Assembly: GCA_021781835.1 (NCBI GenBank)
Contig: JAJXWD010000013.1
Coordinates: 1-64,000 of the forward strand
DNA from: Pseudomonadota bacterium
Lineage (GTDB): Bacteria; Pseudomonadota; Alphaproteobacteria; Acetobacterales; Acetobacteraceae
Direction of reading: 5' to 3'
Length of the DNA: 64,000 nucleotides
The notes beneath the pieces were generated by a model that saw only the letters and a program-made list of their open reading frames with translations, ran no database searches and had not been told where the DNA came from. The position numbers and the translations under genes are program-made. This document shows positions 42,439-52,100 of this stretch, in pieces (the first letter of the stretch is position 1; the number at the start of each line of letters is the position of its first letter).

Positions 42439-44421
42439 ATGGAGCCGCCTCCCCAAACAAGCCGTGTCAGCGTATTGCTCCCCTTCAAATTCGGGGCTGC
42501 CTTCACCTATGCCAGCGCCACGCCGCTTCCCTTGGGCGCGGTGGTGCGCGTGCCGCTGGGGCGGCGCACCGTCGCCGGCGTGGTGTGGGATGAACCGCCC
42601 GACCCGGCCATCGCCACCAAGCCCGTCGCCAGCGTCTATGATGTCCCGCCCTACCCCGCCGATCTCCGCCAGTTCATAGATTGGGTGGCCGCCTACACCC
42701 TCGCCCCCAAGGGCGACGTGCTGGCGCTCTCCCTGAAGGAGCCTCTGCTGGCGCCGCTCAAGCGCGCGGGCAAAACCATCGCCTTCACGCCTGCCGATGC
42801 CCACCACCCCGGCCCCACCCTCTCGCCCGCGCAAGCCGCCGCCTCGGCCGCGCTCCGCGCCCGCGTCAGCGCGCGAAATTTCTCCGTCACCCTGCTCGAT
42901 GGCGTCACCGGCTCAGGCAAAACCGAAACCTATCTCGAGGCCGTGGCCGAGGCCTTGCGCCTGAACAAGCAAATCCTCATCCTGCTCCCCGAAATCGCCC
43001 TTTCCGTGCAGGCGGTGGCGCGCATCGGCGCGCGCTTTGGCGCCAAACCCGCCGCCTGGCACTCAGACCTCACCCCCGCCCAGCGCCGCGAAACCCTGCA
43101 CGCGGTGGCCGAGGGCCGGGCCGACATCGTGGTCGGCGCCCGCTCGGCGCTGTTTCTTCCCTTCGCCGATCTCGGCCTCATCGTGGTCGATGAGGAGCAC
43201 GAATCCGCCTTCAAACAAGAAGACGGCGTCATCTACCATGCGCGCGACATGGCGGTGGTGCGCGCCAAGCTGTGCGCCGCCCCCCTCATCCTGGTCAGCG
43301 CCACGCCAAGCCTTGAAACGGTCGAGAACGCGGCCCAAGGCCGCTATCACCGGCTCGACCTGCCAACCCGCCATGGCGGCGCGCTCATGCCCCAGGTCGA
43401 GGCCATAGATCTGCGCGCCCACCCGCCCGCGCGCGGGCGCTTCCTCTCGCCGCTCATAGTCTCGGCCATCGCCGACACGCTCGCGCGCGGCGAGCAGGCC
43501 ATGCTGTTCCTCAACCGCCGGGGCTATGCGCCGCTCACCCTCTGCCGCGCCTGCGGCCACCGGCTCTCCTGTCCGCATTGCGCGGCCTGGCTGGTCGAGC
43601 ACAAAGCCTCGCCCCGGCTCTCTTGCCATCATTGCGGCCACACGGTGCGCCGCCCCAGCCATTGCCCCTCCTGCGACGCCGAAAACAGTTTCGTGCCCAT
43701 CGGCCCGGGCGTCGAGCGCATTGCCGAGGAAATCGCCGAGGACTTCCCCGATCACCCGCCTTTGATCATGGCCTCCGACCTCATCAGCGGCCCCCAGCAG
43801 GCCGAGTCCGCCGCCGCGCGCATTTCCCGGCGCGAGGTCAACCTCATCATCGGCACGCAAATGGTCGCCAAGGGCTGGCATTTCCCCCATCTCACCCTGG
43901 TCGGCGTGGTCGATGCCGATCTGGGCTTGAGCGGCGGCGATCTCCGCGCCGGCGAGCACACGGTGCAAATGCTCCACCAGGTCGCGGGCCGGGCGGGGCG
44001 CGCGGAAAATCCGGGCCGCGTGCTGCTGCAAAGCTTCGACCCCACCCACCCGGTCATCCAAGCCCTCATCTCGGGCAACCTGCCGCACTTCCTGGCGCAG
44101 GAATCAGCCCTCCGCCGCCCCGGCCACTGGCCGCCCTTCGGACGCCTGGCCGCGCTCATCATTTCCTCGGAGAAAGAGCGCGAAGCCGACGACATCGCCC
44201 GCACCCTCGCCCGCACCGCGCCCCAAGGCCCCGGCATCACCGTGCTCGGCCCGGCCCCCGCGCCCATCGCGCTGCTGCGCGGACGCTTCCGCCGCCGCCT
44301 GCTGCTCAAAACCCCGCGTGAAGTCGCCGTTCAACCGCTGCTGCGCGCCTGGGTCACCCACCTCGCCCTGCCCCGCGGCGCCCGGCTCGACATCGACATC
44401 GACCCGGTCTCCTTCATGTAA
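42439..44421 (+). CDS. priA: Primosomal protein N' (PriA helicase)
   Basis: A 660-residue replication-restart helicase. After the 3'-DNA-binding domain (about 1-100) comes Walker A GVTGSGKT, the DEEH box ([15 protein letters not shown]) and eight zinc-binding cysteines in four CxxC pairs ([13 protein letters not shown] and [17 protein letters not shown]). It is about 70 residues shorter than E. coli PriA, which is usual in alphaproteobacteria. It is divergent from fsa over 44 bp. Confidence 0.95.
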   Translation: MEPPPQTSRVSVLLPFKFGAAFTYASATPLPLGAVVRVPLGRRTVAGVVWDEPPDPAIATKPVASVYDVPPYPADLRQFIDWVAAYTLAPKGDVLALSLKEPLLAPLKRAGKTIAFTPADAHHPGPTLSPAQAAASAALRARVSARNFSVTLLDGVTGSGKTETYLEAVAEALRLNKQILILLPEIALSVQAVARIGARFGAKPAAWHSDLTPAQRRETLHAVAEGRADIVVGARSALFLPFADLGLIVVDEEHESAFKQEDGVIYHARDMAVVRAKLCAAPLILVSATPSLETVENAAQGRYHRLDLPTRHGGALMPQVEAIDLRAHPPARGRFLSPLIVSAIADTLARGEQAMLFLNRRGYAPLTLCRACGHRLSCPHCAAWLVEHKASPRLSCHHCGHTVRRPSHCPSCDAENSFVPIGPGVERIAEEIAEDFPDHPPLIMASDLISGPQQAESAAARISRREVNLIIGTQMVAKGWHFPHLTLVGVVDADLGLSGGDLRAGEHTVQMLHQVAGRAGRAENPGRVLLQSFDPTHPVIQALISGNLPHFLAQESALRRPGHWPPFGRLAALIISSEKEREADDIARTLARTAPQGPGITVLGPAPAPIALLRGRFRRRLLLKTPREVAVQPLLRAWVTHLALPRGARLDIDIDPVSFM

Positions 44422-44471
44422 TACCATCCCGCCAAATGCTTGGCTCTTCACATCCGGTGGCGGGATGGTAT
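44421..44471. repeat. Long inverted repeat after priA
   Basis: ATACCATCCCGCCA at 44421-44434 is an exact inverted repeat of TGGCGGGATGGTAT at 44458-44471, around a 23-nt loop. It overlaps the last base of the priA stop. No T tract follows directly. It shares the ATACC end with the hairpins at 44516 and 28926. Confidence 0.6.
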
Positions 44472-44515
44472 AACTCTTTGATTTTGCGCGTGGCCGCCCC
44501 GCCAACCCCACGCGC

Positions 44516-44545
44516 ATACCAGTCAGCCTTGGGGCTGACTTGTAT
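44516..44545. repeat. ATACC-type palindromic hairpin, copy 2
   Basis: ATACCAGTCAGCC and GGCTGACTTGTAT form a 13-bp stem with one mismatch around a TTGG loop. It is a near copy of 28926-28955. Confidence 0.55.
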
Positions 44546-44581
44546 AACCAAAATCATTCAAACGTTTTTTGCGCGGCGCCC

Positions 44582-44809
44582 TCAAACCAGGCGGGCATCA
44601 AACCCCGCGCCCTCGATGGCCTCTTGGTAAACCCCGGCCGCCAGCGTGCCCTTCACCTTCACCCGCCGCGCCTCCAGCTCGGCCACCACCAGGGCATCCG
44701 GCTCCACCGCCTTCACCGCCGCCTCGATCGCCCTCACACAGCCGCCGCAATGCATCTCGGGCACCGCGAACTCATGCCATTGCCCCTCGGCCTTCTGAAT
44801 TCCAGTCAT
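44582..44809 (-). CDS. copZ: Heavy-metal-associated (HMA) copper chaperone, CopZ-like
   Basis: A 75-residue single HMA domain. The metal site is MHCGGC with C21 and C24, then VRAIEAAVKAVEP as the first helix. It would carry Cu(I) to the CopA ATPase encoded 0.8 kb away. A CueR-like operator stands directly upstream. A Met two residues before the first Cys fits a copper site. Confidence 0.88.
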   Translation of the reverse strand: MTGIQKAEGQWHEFAVPEMHCGGCVRAIEAAVKAVEPDALVVAELEARRVKVKGTLAAGVYQEAIEGAGFDARLV

Positions 44810-44835
44810 CGCGCGAACTCCTTTGCGCCCCTCAT

Positions 44836-44862
44836 CAACCCTCCCATCATGGCAAGGTCAAG
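44836..44862 (-). promoter_or_regulatory. CueR-type promoter/operator of copZ
   Basis: On the minus strand TTGACC is followed by the dyad ACCTTGCCAT-G-ATGGGAGGGT and then GATGAG about 19 bp from TTGACC. This is the MerR-family layout, a palindrome inside an overlong 19-bp spacer, and the half site ACCTTGCC is the copper CueR type. Confidence 0.75.
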
Positions 44863-45463
44863 CGGCTGGCGGCAGGCGCCGCCCCTCGCGGCGCTCATAA
44901 ACCACCGAGACCAGATAATCCGTCACCTCGCCATATCCCAGCACCGCGAGATGATCCGCCACCCCCGCCAGCTGGTCCCGGTCCAGCGCCCGGAGCAGCC
45001 ATTCCGACATGTTCAGCCGCTCGATCATGTCCGCCACCCGCGCCGCGAATTCCAGCATCCCGTCGCGCGCCGCCTCGTCAAAGCCGCGCCTGGCCGGGTC
45101 ATAGGCGCACACGGTCCCCAGCGGCTCGCGGTTGCGCCCCAGCACCGGCGCGCCGAGATAAGAGCGCACCCCCGGCGCCCCGGCCACAAACGGGTTGGCG
45201 GCAAAGCGGGCCAGCTCGTCCATATTCTCCAGCGCCAGCAGGCCGCCCTGCTCCATGGTGGCCACACAGGGCGCGGCGTCATAAGGCACATGCGTGGCGC
45301 CCAGCCGCACATCCCGGCCCAAAATCCGGGTCGTCCGGGCCGGCACCGAAACCGCCACGAACGGCACCTCCAGCCGCGCCGCCACCTCGCGCGAGAGCCC
45401 GGCCAGCAACCGGCTCAAGCTCTCATGGGCCACATCCCGCCCCTCATCACCAGCTTCCCCCAT
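44858..45463 (-). CDS. GAF-domain protein
   Basis: A 201-residue cytoplasmic protein with one GAF domain at about residues 15-150 (FVAVSVPARTTRILG, AAPCVATMEQGG, VRSYLGAPVLGRNREPLGTVCAYDP) and a helical C-terminal region. GAF domains bind small ligands or nucleotides. No output domain is attached. It lies between copZ and copA; a copper link is only positional. The ATG at 45463 starts MGEAGDEG. Confidence 0.75.
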   Translation of the reverse strand: MGEAGDEGRDVAHESLSRLLAGLSREVAARLEVPFVAVSVPARTTRILGRDVRLGATHVPYDAAPCVATMEQGGLLALENMDELARFAANPFVAGAPGVRSYLGAPVLGRNREPLGTVCAYDPARRGFDEAARDGMLEFAARVADMIERLNMSEWLLRALDRDQLAGVADHLAVLGYGEVTDYLVSVVYERREGRRLPPAA

Positions 45464-45549
45464 CGCCCCTCTCCTCACGGCAATCTTGAGCACCACCGCC
45501 CCGCCAATTTCAACTTAAAACTGCCAAACTGAACCACGGCACCACCGTC

Positions 45550-45581
45550 TTGACCTTCCCATCATGTCAACCCCATATACG
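45550..45581 (+). promoter_or_regulatory. MerR-type promoter of copA
   Basis: TTGACC (45550-45555) and ATATAC/TATACG (45575-45581) are 19-20 bp apart. The left CueR half site ACCTTCCC is present, the right half is degenerate. The predicted transcription start falls at or within a few bases of the copA ATG (45587). Confidence 0.55.
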
Positions 45582-45586
45582 CACCG

Positions 45587-47626
45587 ATGGACCATTCCCC
45601 CCCCTCACCCCGCATCGAGCTGGCCATCGAGGGCATGAGCTGCGCGGCCTGCGCGGCGCGGCTGGAAAAGCAGCTCAACAAAACCCCCGGCGTGCGCGAT
45701 GCCCGGGTCAATTTCGCCACCGAGCGCGCCAGCCTCACCGCCACGCCCCAAATCACCCTCCAAACCCTGGCCGAAGTGGTCGCCAAGGCCGGCTTCACCG
45801 CCACCCCCATCGCCCAGCCCGCCCCCGCGCGCCACGGGCGCGAAGCGTTCGAGCTTGCCGCCGCCTTCGCCCTCGCCCTGCCGCTCTGGGCGGGCATGGT
45901 CTGGCCCTTGCCGGCCTGGGTGGCCCTGGCGCTGGCCAGCCTCGCGCAAATCTGGCTGGCGGCGCGCTTTTATCGCGGCGCCTACGCGGCGCTGCGCGCC
46001 GGCGGCGCCGACATGGACGTGCTCATCGCGCTGGGCACCAGCGCCGCCTACGGCCTCTCGCTGCATGATTTCCTGACCACCGGCCCGCTTTATTTCGACA
46101 GCGCGGTATCCATCATCGCCTTCATCCGCCTGGGCAAATTCCTCGAAACGCGCATCAAGCGCCAAACCGCCTCGGCCCTCACCAGCCTCAAATCCCTGGC
46201 CCCCGCCATCGCCCACCTGCCGGGCGGGGCCGACATCGCCGCCGCCGCCCTCTGCCCTGGCCAAACCATCGAAATCCGCCCCGCCGAGCGCATCCCGGCC
46301 GATGGCGTCATCACCCAGGGCCGCGCGCTCATCGATGAAAGCCTGCTCACCGGCGAATCCCGCCCGCTCGCCAAATCCCCGGGCGATCCGCTGCTCACCG
46401 GCGCCCTCAACCTCGATGGCCTGCTCCAGCTCCGCGTCACCGCCCCCCCGGGCGAACATTTCATCGACCATCTGGCCCGCCTGGTTGCCGACGCCCAGGC
46501 CGCCAAACCGCCCTTCCAACGCCTGGCGGACCGTCTGGCCGCCTGGTTCGTGCCCAGCGTGCTGCTGCTCTCTGGCCTCACCTTCGCCGGCTGGTGGCTG
46601 CATGGCGCCACGCCGGCCCATGCCCTCATCGTCGCGGTCTCGGTGCTGGTCATCGCCTGCCCGTGCGCGCTCGGCCTCGCCACCCCGGCCGCCATCCTGG
46701 CCGCCACGCTGGCGGCGGCCAAGCGCGGCATCGTGCTGCGCGAGCCCGCCGCCCTCGAGCGCGCCGCCAAAATCGACACCATGGTGCTCGACAAAACCGG
46801 CACCCTCACCTCGGGCGCGCTCACCCTCGCCACAACCGAGTGCTTCGGCATCCCCGAACCCGAGGCGCTGACCTTGGCCGCCGCGCTGGCCGCCGCCAAC
46901 CCCCACCCGCTCGGCCGCGCGCTCGCCCGGCCAGACATGCCCGCCCCGCCCGATTTCACCCTCATCCCCGGCCAGGGCGTGCGCGCCACCATTGGCGGCG
47001 TTCCCTATCTGCTGGGCTCGGCGCGCCTCATCCCCCACGCCCCGGCGCGCCCCGGCGCCACCTATCTGGCGCGCGAAAACGGCCCCGTGCTCGCCGCCTT
47101 CACCTTCACAGACACGCTCCGCCCCCATGTGCCCGCCACCCTGGCGCGGCTCAAAACCATGGGCATCACCCCGCTCATCCTCACCGGCGACACCGAATCC
47201 GCCACCCGCGCGCTGGGGCTGGACGCCGCCATCATCGCCTCCGCCAGCCCTGAGCAAAAACTCGCCGCCATCCGCGCCCTGCAAGCCCAGGGCCATGCCG
47301 TCGCCATGCTGGGCGACGGCATCAACGACCTCGCCGCCCTGGCCGGCGCCGATCTCTCGCTCAGCCTCGCCACCGCCACCGACGCCGCCCAGGACAGCGC
47401 CGCCCTGCTGCTCCTCCGCCCCGACCCCGCCCTCGCCGCCGAGGCGCTGAGCCTGGCGCGCGCCGCCTGGCGGGTGCTCTGGCAGGGCCTCGCCTGGGCG
47501 CTGATCTACAACATCATCGCCCTCCCGGCGGCGGCATTGGGCCTGCTTTCCCCCGGCCTCGCCGCGGCGGCCATGGCTGCCTCCTCGCTTTCGGTACTTG
47601 GCAACGCGCTGCGTCTGCGCCATTGA
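45587..47626 (+). CDS. copA: Copper-exporting P1B-type ATPase
   Basis: A 679-residue heavy-metal pump. It has one N-terminal HMA domain with C19/C22 (MSCAACAARLEK), the CPC transport motif in VIACPCALGLATPAAI, phosphorylation site DKTGTL, the HP motif region (NPHPLGRA) and the hinge GDGINDLAAL. The CPC motif and neighbouring CueR/CopZ genes indicate Cu(I)/Ag(I) export. It is followed 8 bp later by cueR. Confidence 0.95.
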   Translation: MDHSPPSPRIELAIEGMSCAACAARLEKQLNKTPGVRDARVNFATERASLTATPQITLQTLAEVVAKAGFTATPIAQPAPARHGREAFELAAAFALALPLWAGMVWPLPAWVALALASLAQIWLAARFYRGAYAALRAGGADMDVLIALGTSAAYGLSLHDFLTTGPLYFDSAVSIIAFIRLGKFLETRIKRQTASALTSLKSLAPAIAHLPGGADIAAAALCPGQTIEIRPAERIPADGVITQGRALIDESLLTGESRPLAKSPGDPLLTGALNLDGLLQLRVTAPPGEHFIDHLARLVADAQAAKPPFQRLADRLAAWFVPSVLLLSGLTFAGWWLHGATPAHALIVAVSVLVIACPCALGLATPAAILAATLAAAKRGIVLREPAALERAAKIDTMVLDKTGTLTSGALTLATTECFGIPEPEALTLAAALAAANPHPLGRALARPDMPAPPDFTLIPGQGVRATIGGVPYLLGSARLIPHAPARPGATYLARENGPVLAAFTFTDTLRPHVPATLARLKTMGITPLILTGDTESATRALGLDAAIIASASPEQKLAAIRALQAQGHAVAMLGDGINDLAALAGADLSLSLATATDAAQDSAALLLLRPDPALAAEALSLARAAWRVLWQGLAWALIYNIIALPAAALGLLSPGLAAAAMAASSLSVLGNALRLRH

Positions 47627-47634
47627 AGACCGGC

Positions 47635-48060
47635 ATGACACTGGTAACGATCAAGCAAGCCTCGGAGGCCACGGGCGTCAGCCCCAAAATGATCCGCCAT
47701 TACGAGAGTATCGGGCTGATCAAGGCGCCCACGCGCACCGAAAACGGCTATCGCTACTACAGCCCCGAGGATATCAGCGGCCTCTGCTTCATCCGCCGCG
47801 CCCGCGATCTCGGCTTCCCCTTCGAAGACATCCGCCAGCTCCTCGCCCTGCTGCGCGACAAGCGCCGCTCCTCGGCCGAGGTCAAGCAAATCGCGCTGCG
47901 CCATGTCGCCGAGCTGGAAGCCAAGGCCGCCCAGCTCGCCGCCATGGGCGAGGCGCTCAAACGCCTGACCACCGCCTGCCCCGGCAATTCCTCCCCCCAC
48001 TGCCCGATCCTGGACGCGCTCGACCCGCCCCAGCTCGGCAAATTATGGTGTAATTCTTGA
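47635..48060 (+). CDS. cueR: Cu(I)-responsive MerR-family regulator CueR
   Basis: A 141-residue MerR protein. The DNA-binding domain (TIKQASEATGVSPKMIRHYESIGL) and dimer helix are followed by the CueR metal loop C115-PGNSSPH-C123 (C-x7-C), and Ser79/80 at the end of the dimer helix marks a monovalent-metal sensor. It activates promoters with long spacers such as those of copZ and copA. The ATG at 47635 fits better than a TTG 12 bases earlier. Confidence 0.93.
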   Translation: MTLVTIKQASEATGVSPKMIRHYESIGLIKAPTRTENGYRYYSPEDISGLCFIRRARDLGFPFEDIRQLLALLRDKRRSSAEVKQIALRHVAELEAKAAQLAAMGEALKRLTTACPGNSSPHCPILDALDPPQLGKLWCNS

Positions 48061-49919
48061 CTTCCCCGCCGGGTTTGCCGATACCGGGCACGCGCAAACT
48101 GGTCGGGCTGCTGCGCCGCCTGTTTTTGCGCGCGCCACCCTCACACGAACAGGCCGGATTTTTGTCAGACATTCACCACGCCGAAACGCTCCCCGCAGAC
48201 GGTCACCCCGCTCCGCACGAAGGCGACACGGCCCCCGCCGCGCCCACCGCCGCCGCCCCCGCGCCCGGCGCCGAGGCATCTGACCCGTCCGCGCACAGCG
48301 CCCCCGCCGAGGCCCCGCCCGCCGAGGAACCCGGCTTCGCCGCGCTCGGCCTGTCCGACCCGATCTTAAAAGCCCTGCACGACAAGGGCTATCTGCGCCC
48401 CACCCCCATCCAGGCCCAGGCCATCCCGGCCGTGCTCATGGGGCAAGACGTTCTGGGCACCGCCCAGACCGGCACCGGCAAAACCGCCAGCTTCACCCTG
48501 CCGATGCTCGACATCCTGCAAGGCTCGCGCTCGCGCGCCCGCATGCCGCGCTCGCTCATCCTCGAGCCCACGCGCGAGCTGGCCCTCCAGGTCGCCGAGA
48601 ATTTCGTCCAGTACGGCAAGCACCTCAAGCTCAACCACGCGCTGCTCATCGGCGGCGAGAGCATGGCCGACCAGAAGGAAGTGCTGACCAAGGGCGTCGA
48701 TGTGCTCATCGCCACCCCCGGCCGCCTGATCGACCTGTTCGAGCGTGGCGGCCTGCTGCTCACCGATGTCCGCGTGCTGGTGATCGACGAAGCCGACCGC
48801 ATGCTCGACATGGGCTTCATCCCCGACATTGAGCGCATCGTCTCGCTGCTGCCCCGCAAGCGCCAGACGCTGTTCTTCTCCGCCACCATGGCGCCCGAGA
48901 TCCGCCGCCTGGCGGATGCCTTCCTCTCCCATCCCAAGGAAATCACCGTCGCCCGCCCGGCGACGGTCGCCACCACCATCACCACCGGCCTCGTGCTGGT
49001 GAATGAGCACGACAAGCGCGAGGCGCTGCGCCGCCTGATCCGTGGCCAGGACGTGCAAAACGCCCTGATCTTCTGCAACCGCAAGCGCGATGTCGATATT
49101 CTGCTCAAATCGCTCAGCCGCCACGGTTTCTCCGCCGGCGCCCTGCATGGCGACCTGCCGCAGCCCGTGCGCTTCGCGACCCTTGAGAAATTCAAGGCCG
49201 GCGAGTTACAGCTCCTGGTCTGCTCCGATGTCGCGGCCCGTGGCATCGACATTGGCGGCCTCTCCCACGTCTTCAATTTCGACGTGCCCCACCATTCCGA
49301 GGATTACGTCCACCGCATCGGCCGCACCGGCCGCGCCGGGCGCGAGGGCCACGCCTACACCATCGCCACCCCCGAGGACCGGCTGGCCGTCGAGGCGGTG
49401 GAAAAACTCATCGCCGCCCCCATCCCGCGCGTCACGGTCGAGGGACTCGACGAAGTCGAATGGGCCGAGGATGACGGGCGCGGCCGCCGTGGCCGTGGCG
49501 GCCGTGGCGACAAACGCGCGCCGCGCGACAAAGACCGCAAACCCGCCCGCGGCGACCGCCCCGAACGCGGCGAGCGTCCCGAGCGTGGCGAGCGCCCTGA
49601 ACGCGGTGAGCGCCCCGAACGTGGTGAGCGTGGTGAGCGCGCCGAAGCCCAGCCCCGCCGCGAGCGCGAAGAGCGCCGCCCCGAACGCCGTGACGAGCCG
49701 CGCCGCGACGATCAGCGCCGCGATGAGCCGCGCCGCGAGGACCCCGCGCGTGACGAGCGCCGCCGCGACCGCTTCGAGCGCCATGATCTCGGCCCCTCCG
49801 TGCGCGGCTTTGGCGGCGCGGTTCCAGCCTTCATGCTGCTCCGCCGCCGTGGCCAGCACCCCCCCATCGAAACCGGCGACGACGAAACCCCCGACATCCT
49901 CCCCCACGACGAGGACTAA
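48057..49919 (+). CDS. DEAD-box RNA helicase with charged repetitive tail
   Basis: A protein of up to 620 residues. An acidic, Ala/Pro-rich N-terminus precedes the helicase core: Q-motif GYLRPTPIQAQAIP, motif I AQTGTGKT, DEAD in VIDEADRML, SAT, and HRIGRTGRAG. The C-terminal 150 residues are disordered and Arg/Glu/Asp-rich with a five-fold RPERGE-like repeat. RhlE/CsdA-type roles in ribosome assembly or RNA decay are likely. No ATG precedes the core; TTG at 48057 overlaps the cueR stop (TTGA), and TTG at 48162 is an alternative. Confidence 0.87.
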   Translation: MTSPPGLPIPGTRKLVGLLRRLFLRAPPSHEQAGFLSDIHHAETLPADGHPAPHEGDTAPAAPTAAAPAPGAEASDPSAHSAPAEAPPAEEPGFAALGLSDPILKALHDKGYLRPTPIQAQAIPAVLMGQDVLGTAQTGTGKTASFTLPMLDILQGSRSRARMPRSLILEPTRELALQVAENFVQYGKHLKLNHALLIGGESMADQKEVLTKGVDVLIATPGRLIDLFERGGLLLTDVRVLVIDEADRMLDMGFIPDIERIVSLLPRKRQTLFFSATMAPEIRRLADAFLSHPKEITVARPATVATTITTGLVLVNEHDKREALRRLIRGQDVQNALIFCNRKRDVDILLKSLSRHGFSAGALHGDLPQPVRFATLEKFKAGELQLLVCSDVAARGIDIGGLSHVFNFDVPHHSEDYVHRIGRTGRAGREGHAYTIATPEDRLAVEAVEKLIAAPIPRVTVEGLDEVEWAEDDGRGRRGRGGRGDKRAPRDKDRKPARGDRPERGERPERGERPERGERPERGERGERAEAQPRREREERRPERRDEPRRDDQRRDEPRREDPARDERRRDRFERHDLGPSVRGFGGAVPAFMLLRRRGQHPPIETGDDETPDILPHDED

Positions 49920-49975
49920 GACCCGCACCATCAGCCCCGAAGATCGTGGGGCGCGGCCCCTGCAGGGGCCGCCTT

Positions 49976-50019
49976 CCCGCCACCTTTTTTAACAAAAAGG
50001 CGGCACCCAAAAACTTTCA
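49976..50019 (-). repeat. Terminator-like intergenic repeat R3 (reverse orientation)
   Basis: On the minus strand GAAAGTTTTTGGGTGCCGCC is followed by TTTTTGTTAAAAAA and GGTGGCGG. The plan is the same as R1-R5, but the orientation is opposite to both flanking genes. A second hairpin GCGGCCCCTGCAGGGGCCGC lies beside it at 49954-49973. Confidence 0.6.
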
Positions 50020-50036
50020 AAACGCTTCGGCCCGCC

Positions 50037-51104
50037 ATGTCCCATTGCATCCATTTCGGCATTTGCGGCGGCTGCGCCCACACCACCGGCCAAACGCCCA
50101 ACAAATCCGCCCGCCTGCAAGCCGCCCTCGCCCGGGCCGGCTACGCCGCGCCCAGCCTCGCCCCGCTCATCGCCGTGCCCCCCGCCTCGCGCCGCCGGGT
50201 CGATCTGGGCGCCGAGCGCATCGGCCCGGCGCTCCATCTCGGCCTGCACAAGCCTCGCGGCCGCGAGGTGGTGGACATGGCCGAATGCGCCCTGCTGCGC
50301 CCCGAGCTGCTGGCCCTGCTGGCGCCGCTCCGCGTGGTGCTGCGCAGCCTCCAGGCCCTCAAGCGCACCGCCGCCGTGCACATCAACTGGCTCGATACCG
50401 GCGCCGACCTGCTCATCCGCACCGACGCCCCCTTTCAGCAGCCAGACCGCGCCCGCCTCATCGCCTTCGCCAAAACCCACGATCTGCCGCGCATCTCCAT
50501 CGCCTCGGGGTCCGACCTGCCCGAGCCCCTGGCCGTGCTGCGCCCGCCGGTCATCCAGTTTGGCGGCGTCCCCGTCACCCCGCCGCCCGGCGGGTTTTTG
50601 CAGGCCAGCGCCGAGGGCGAGGCCGCCATCGTGGCGGCGGTGCTCGCCGCCTTGCCCAAACTCACCCAAAAATCCCGGCTCATCGAGCTTTATTGCGGCA
50701 GCGGCACGCTCACCTTCCCGCTCGCCCCCCATGCCCGGCTCGAGGCGTTCGAGGGCGCCGAACCCGCCGTCTATGCCGCCCAGCAGGCCGCCAACGCCCG
50801 CGCCCTCACCGGCCGCCTCACCATCACCAAACGCGATCTCGCCAGGCGCCCCCTGCAAGCTTCCGAACTGAACGGCGCCGCCGCCATCATCCTCGACCCG
50901 CCCTTCACCGGCGCGGGCCCGCAAATCCGTTTCATTATCAAATCAGATGTCAAGCGCCTGATCTATATCAGCTGCAACCCCGACGCGCTCAGCACCGACG
51001 CCGCCCAGCTCCACCACGCCGGCTTCGCCCTCCTCCACGCCACCCCGATCGACCAGTTTTTATATTCGGATAATCTGGAAAGCGTGGTGGTGTTCGAGCG
51101 GTGA
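50037..51104 (+). CDS. TrmA/RlmD-family uracil-C5 RNA methyltransferase
   Basis: A 355-residue SAM-dependent enzyme. N-terminal cysteines in HFGICGGCAH (and one in AECALL) probably hold a 4Fe-4S cluster. The Rossmann domain has ELYCGSGTLTFPLA, the substrate motif DPPFTG and the catalytic cysteine in YISCNPDALSTD. It methylates U in 23S rRNA or tRNA. The TRAM domain usual in RlmD seems absent, as in alphaproteobacterial homologues. The ATG is at 50037. Confidence 0.9.
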   Translation: MSHCIHFGICGGCAHTTGQTPNKSARLQAALARAGYAAPSLAPLIAVPPASRRRVDLGAERIGPALHLGLHKPRGREVVDMAECALLRPELLALLAPLRVVLRSLQALKRTAAVHINWLDTGADLLIRTDAPFQQPDRARLIAFAKTHDLPRISIASGSDLPEPLAVLRPPVIQFGGVPVTPPPGGFLQASAEGEAAIVAAVLAALPKLTQKSRLIELYCGSGTLTFPLAPHARLEAFEGAEPAVYAAQQAANARALTGRLTITKRDLARRPLQASELNGAAAIILDPPFTGAGPQIRFIIKSDVKRLIYISCNPDALSTDAAQLHHAGFALLHATPIDQFLYSDNLESVVVFER

Positions 51105-51221
51105 TTTACCCAGAAAATAGAGCCCCAGTACTGCAAATACCCGGCAATCGTTTTATTTACATTCTAAATAAAAATTTTTCATTTCAAATATGACATGACC
51201 ATGTCACGTCATATAGAAGCG

Positions 51222-52073
51222 TTATAGTGAGTAATACGGGCGACCTCCAAAAATTGCCGCTTGCTTCGGAAAAGATGAATTTTTTGTTCCAAAAACATTT
51301 TTACATTTTGCTAAAAAAAGAAATTGAACAAAAGAAAATTCTACCGGAGACAATATTTTTGTCAAGCCGTCTATATTTAACGGACAATTCGATTTAGTTC
51401 TTATCTTTTCCAAATACTCACTATCGTCACTAAAAATAATTTTCGGGCCATTCAATAGGCTAATTTTTTCACACATTTTCTCAACACTAATATCTGCTTC
51501 CGGGTAATATTTCATTAAATTTCCCCGTCTAATTGAAACACCATTTTCGATAACAGGCAGGCTTTCTAGCATTTCTTTCCATCGTCCCGCCGGTTGAAAA
51601 TTTTCTTGATAAATTTGGCTCATCAACATCTCTTGAAAAGACTCCATATGAGGTAGCCGTAACTCCAACGAAGTTTCTACCAAAATTATATCTGCAGAAC
51701 TTGAAGCGATCTCAGAAGCATCTTGAAACGGTTCTGCTCGCTTACTTTTTATTCTATGATCGAAAATTAAATGACTTTGAGCCGTCGACTGCTCCTTATA
51801 CCAACCATCATCCGGCATCCATTCAGTAAAACACACATCAACATGTGTCCCCTCAAACAAAGGAATTTTAATGTCAAAAAAATGAGTAGGATCCGTTTCC
51901 TTCATGTAATTAACATGATCAACAATGCTTAAAGCCGAATCCTTAATCCAAAAATGATAAACTTCTCGGCCAGTCAGAAGCCCCAATAGCTTCGCAGAAC
52001 AAAGAGCTCTCAGCCTATTGCCAAATCCCGCCTGAGGAGAAATAATCAATTTCTTTTTACTCATTTCAGTCAT
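51222..52073 (-). CDS. Fucosyltransferase-like (NodZ/GT11-GT23-like) protein
   Basis: A 283-residue protein with strongly AT-biased codons unlike any neighbour. SPQAGFGNRLRALCSAKLLG resembles the donor-loop glycine/Arg motif of fucosyltransferases; VSIRRGNL matches the GDP-fucose-binding H/R-R-G motif, and FSDDSEYLE and FGTKNSSFPKQA match the later motifs. No signal peptide or membrane segment is seen, so a cytoplasmic glycosyltransferase for a surface glycan is likely. The start is ATG 52073 or 52064. Horizontal transfer is clear. Assignment is by motif only. Confidence 0.68.
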   Translation of the reverse strand: MTEMSKKKLIISPQAGFGNRLRALCSAKLLGLLTGREVYHFWIKDSALSIVDHVNYMKETDPTHFFDIKIPLFEGTHVDVCFTEWMPDDGWYKEQSTAQSHLIFDHRIKSKRAEPFQDASEIASSSADIILVETSLELRLPHMESFQEMLMSQIYQENFQPAGRWKEMLESLPVIENGVSIRRGNLMKYYPEADISVEKMCEKISLLNGPKIIFSDDSEYLEKIRTKSNCPLNIDGLTKILSPVEFSFVQFLFLAKCKNVFGTKNSSFPKQAAIFGGRPYYSL

Positions 52074-52100
52074 CCGATGCTCAGCTTATTTTTACGGAGT

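Noticed and set aside
49555-49790. Tandem GC-rich repeats as a possible CRISPR or minisatellite
   Set aside because: They are in-frame codons for the Arg/Glu-rich tail of the DEAD-box helicase; there are no spacers and the unit is short and degenerate.
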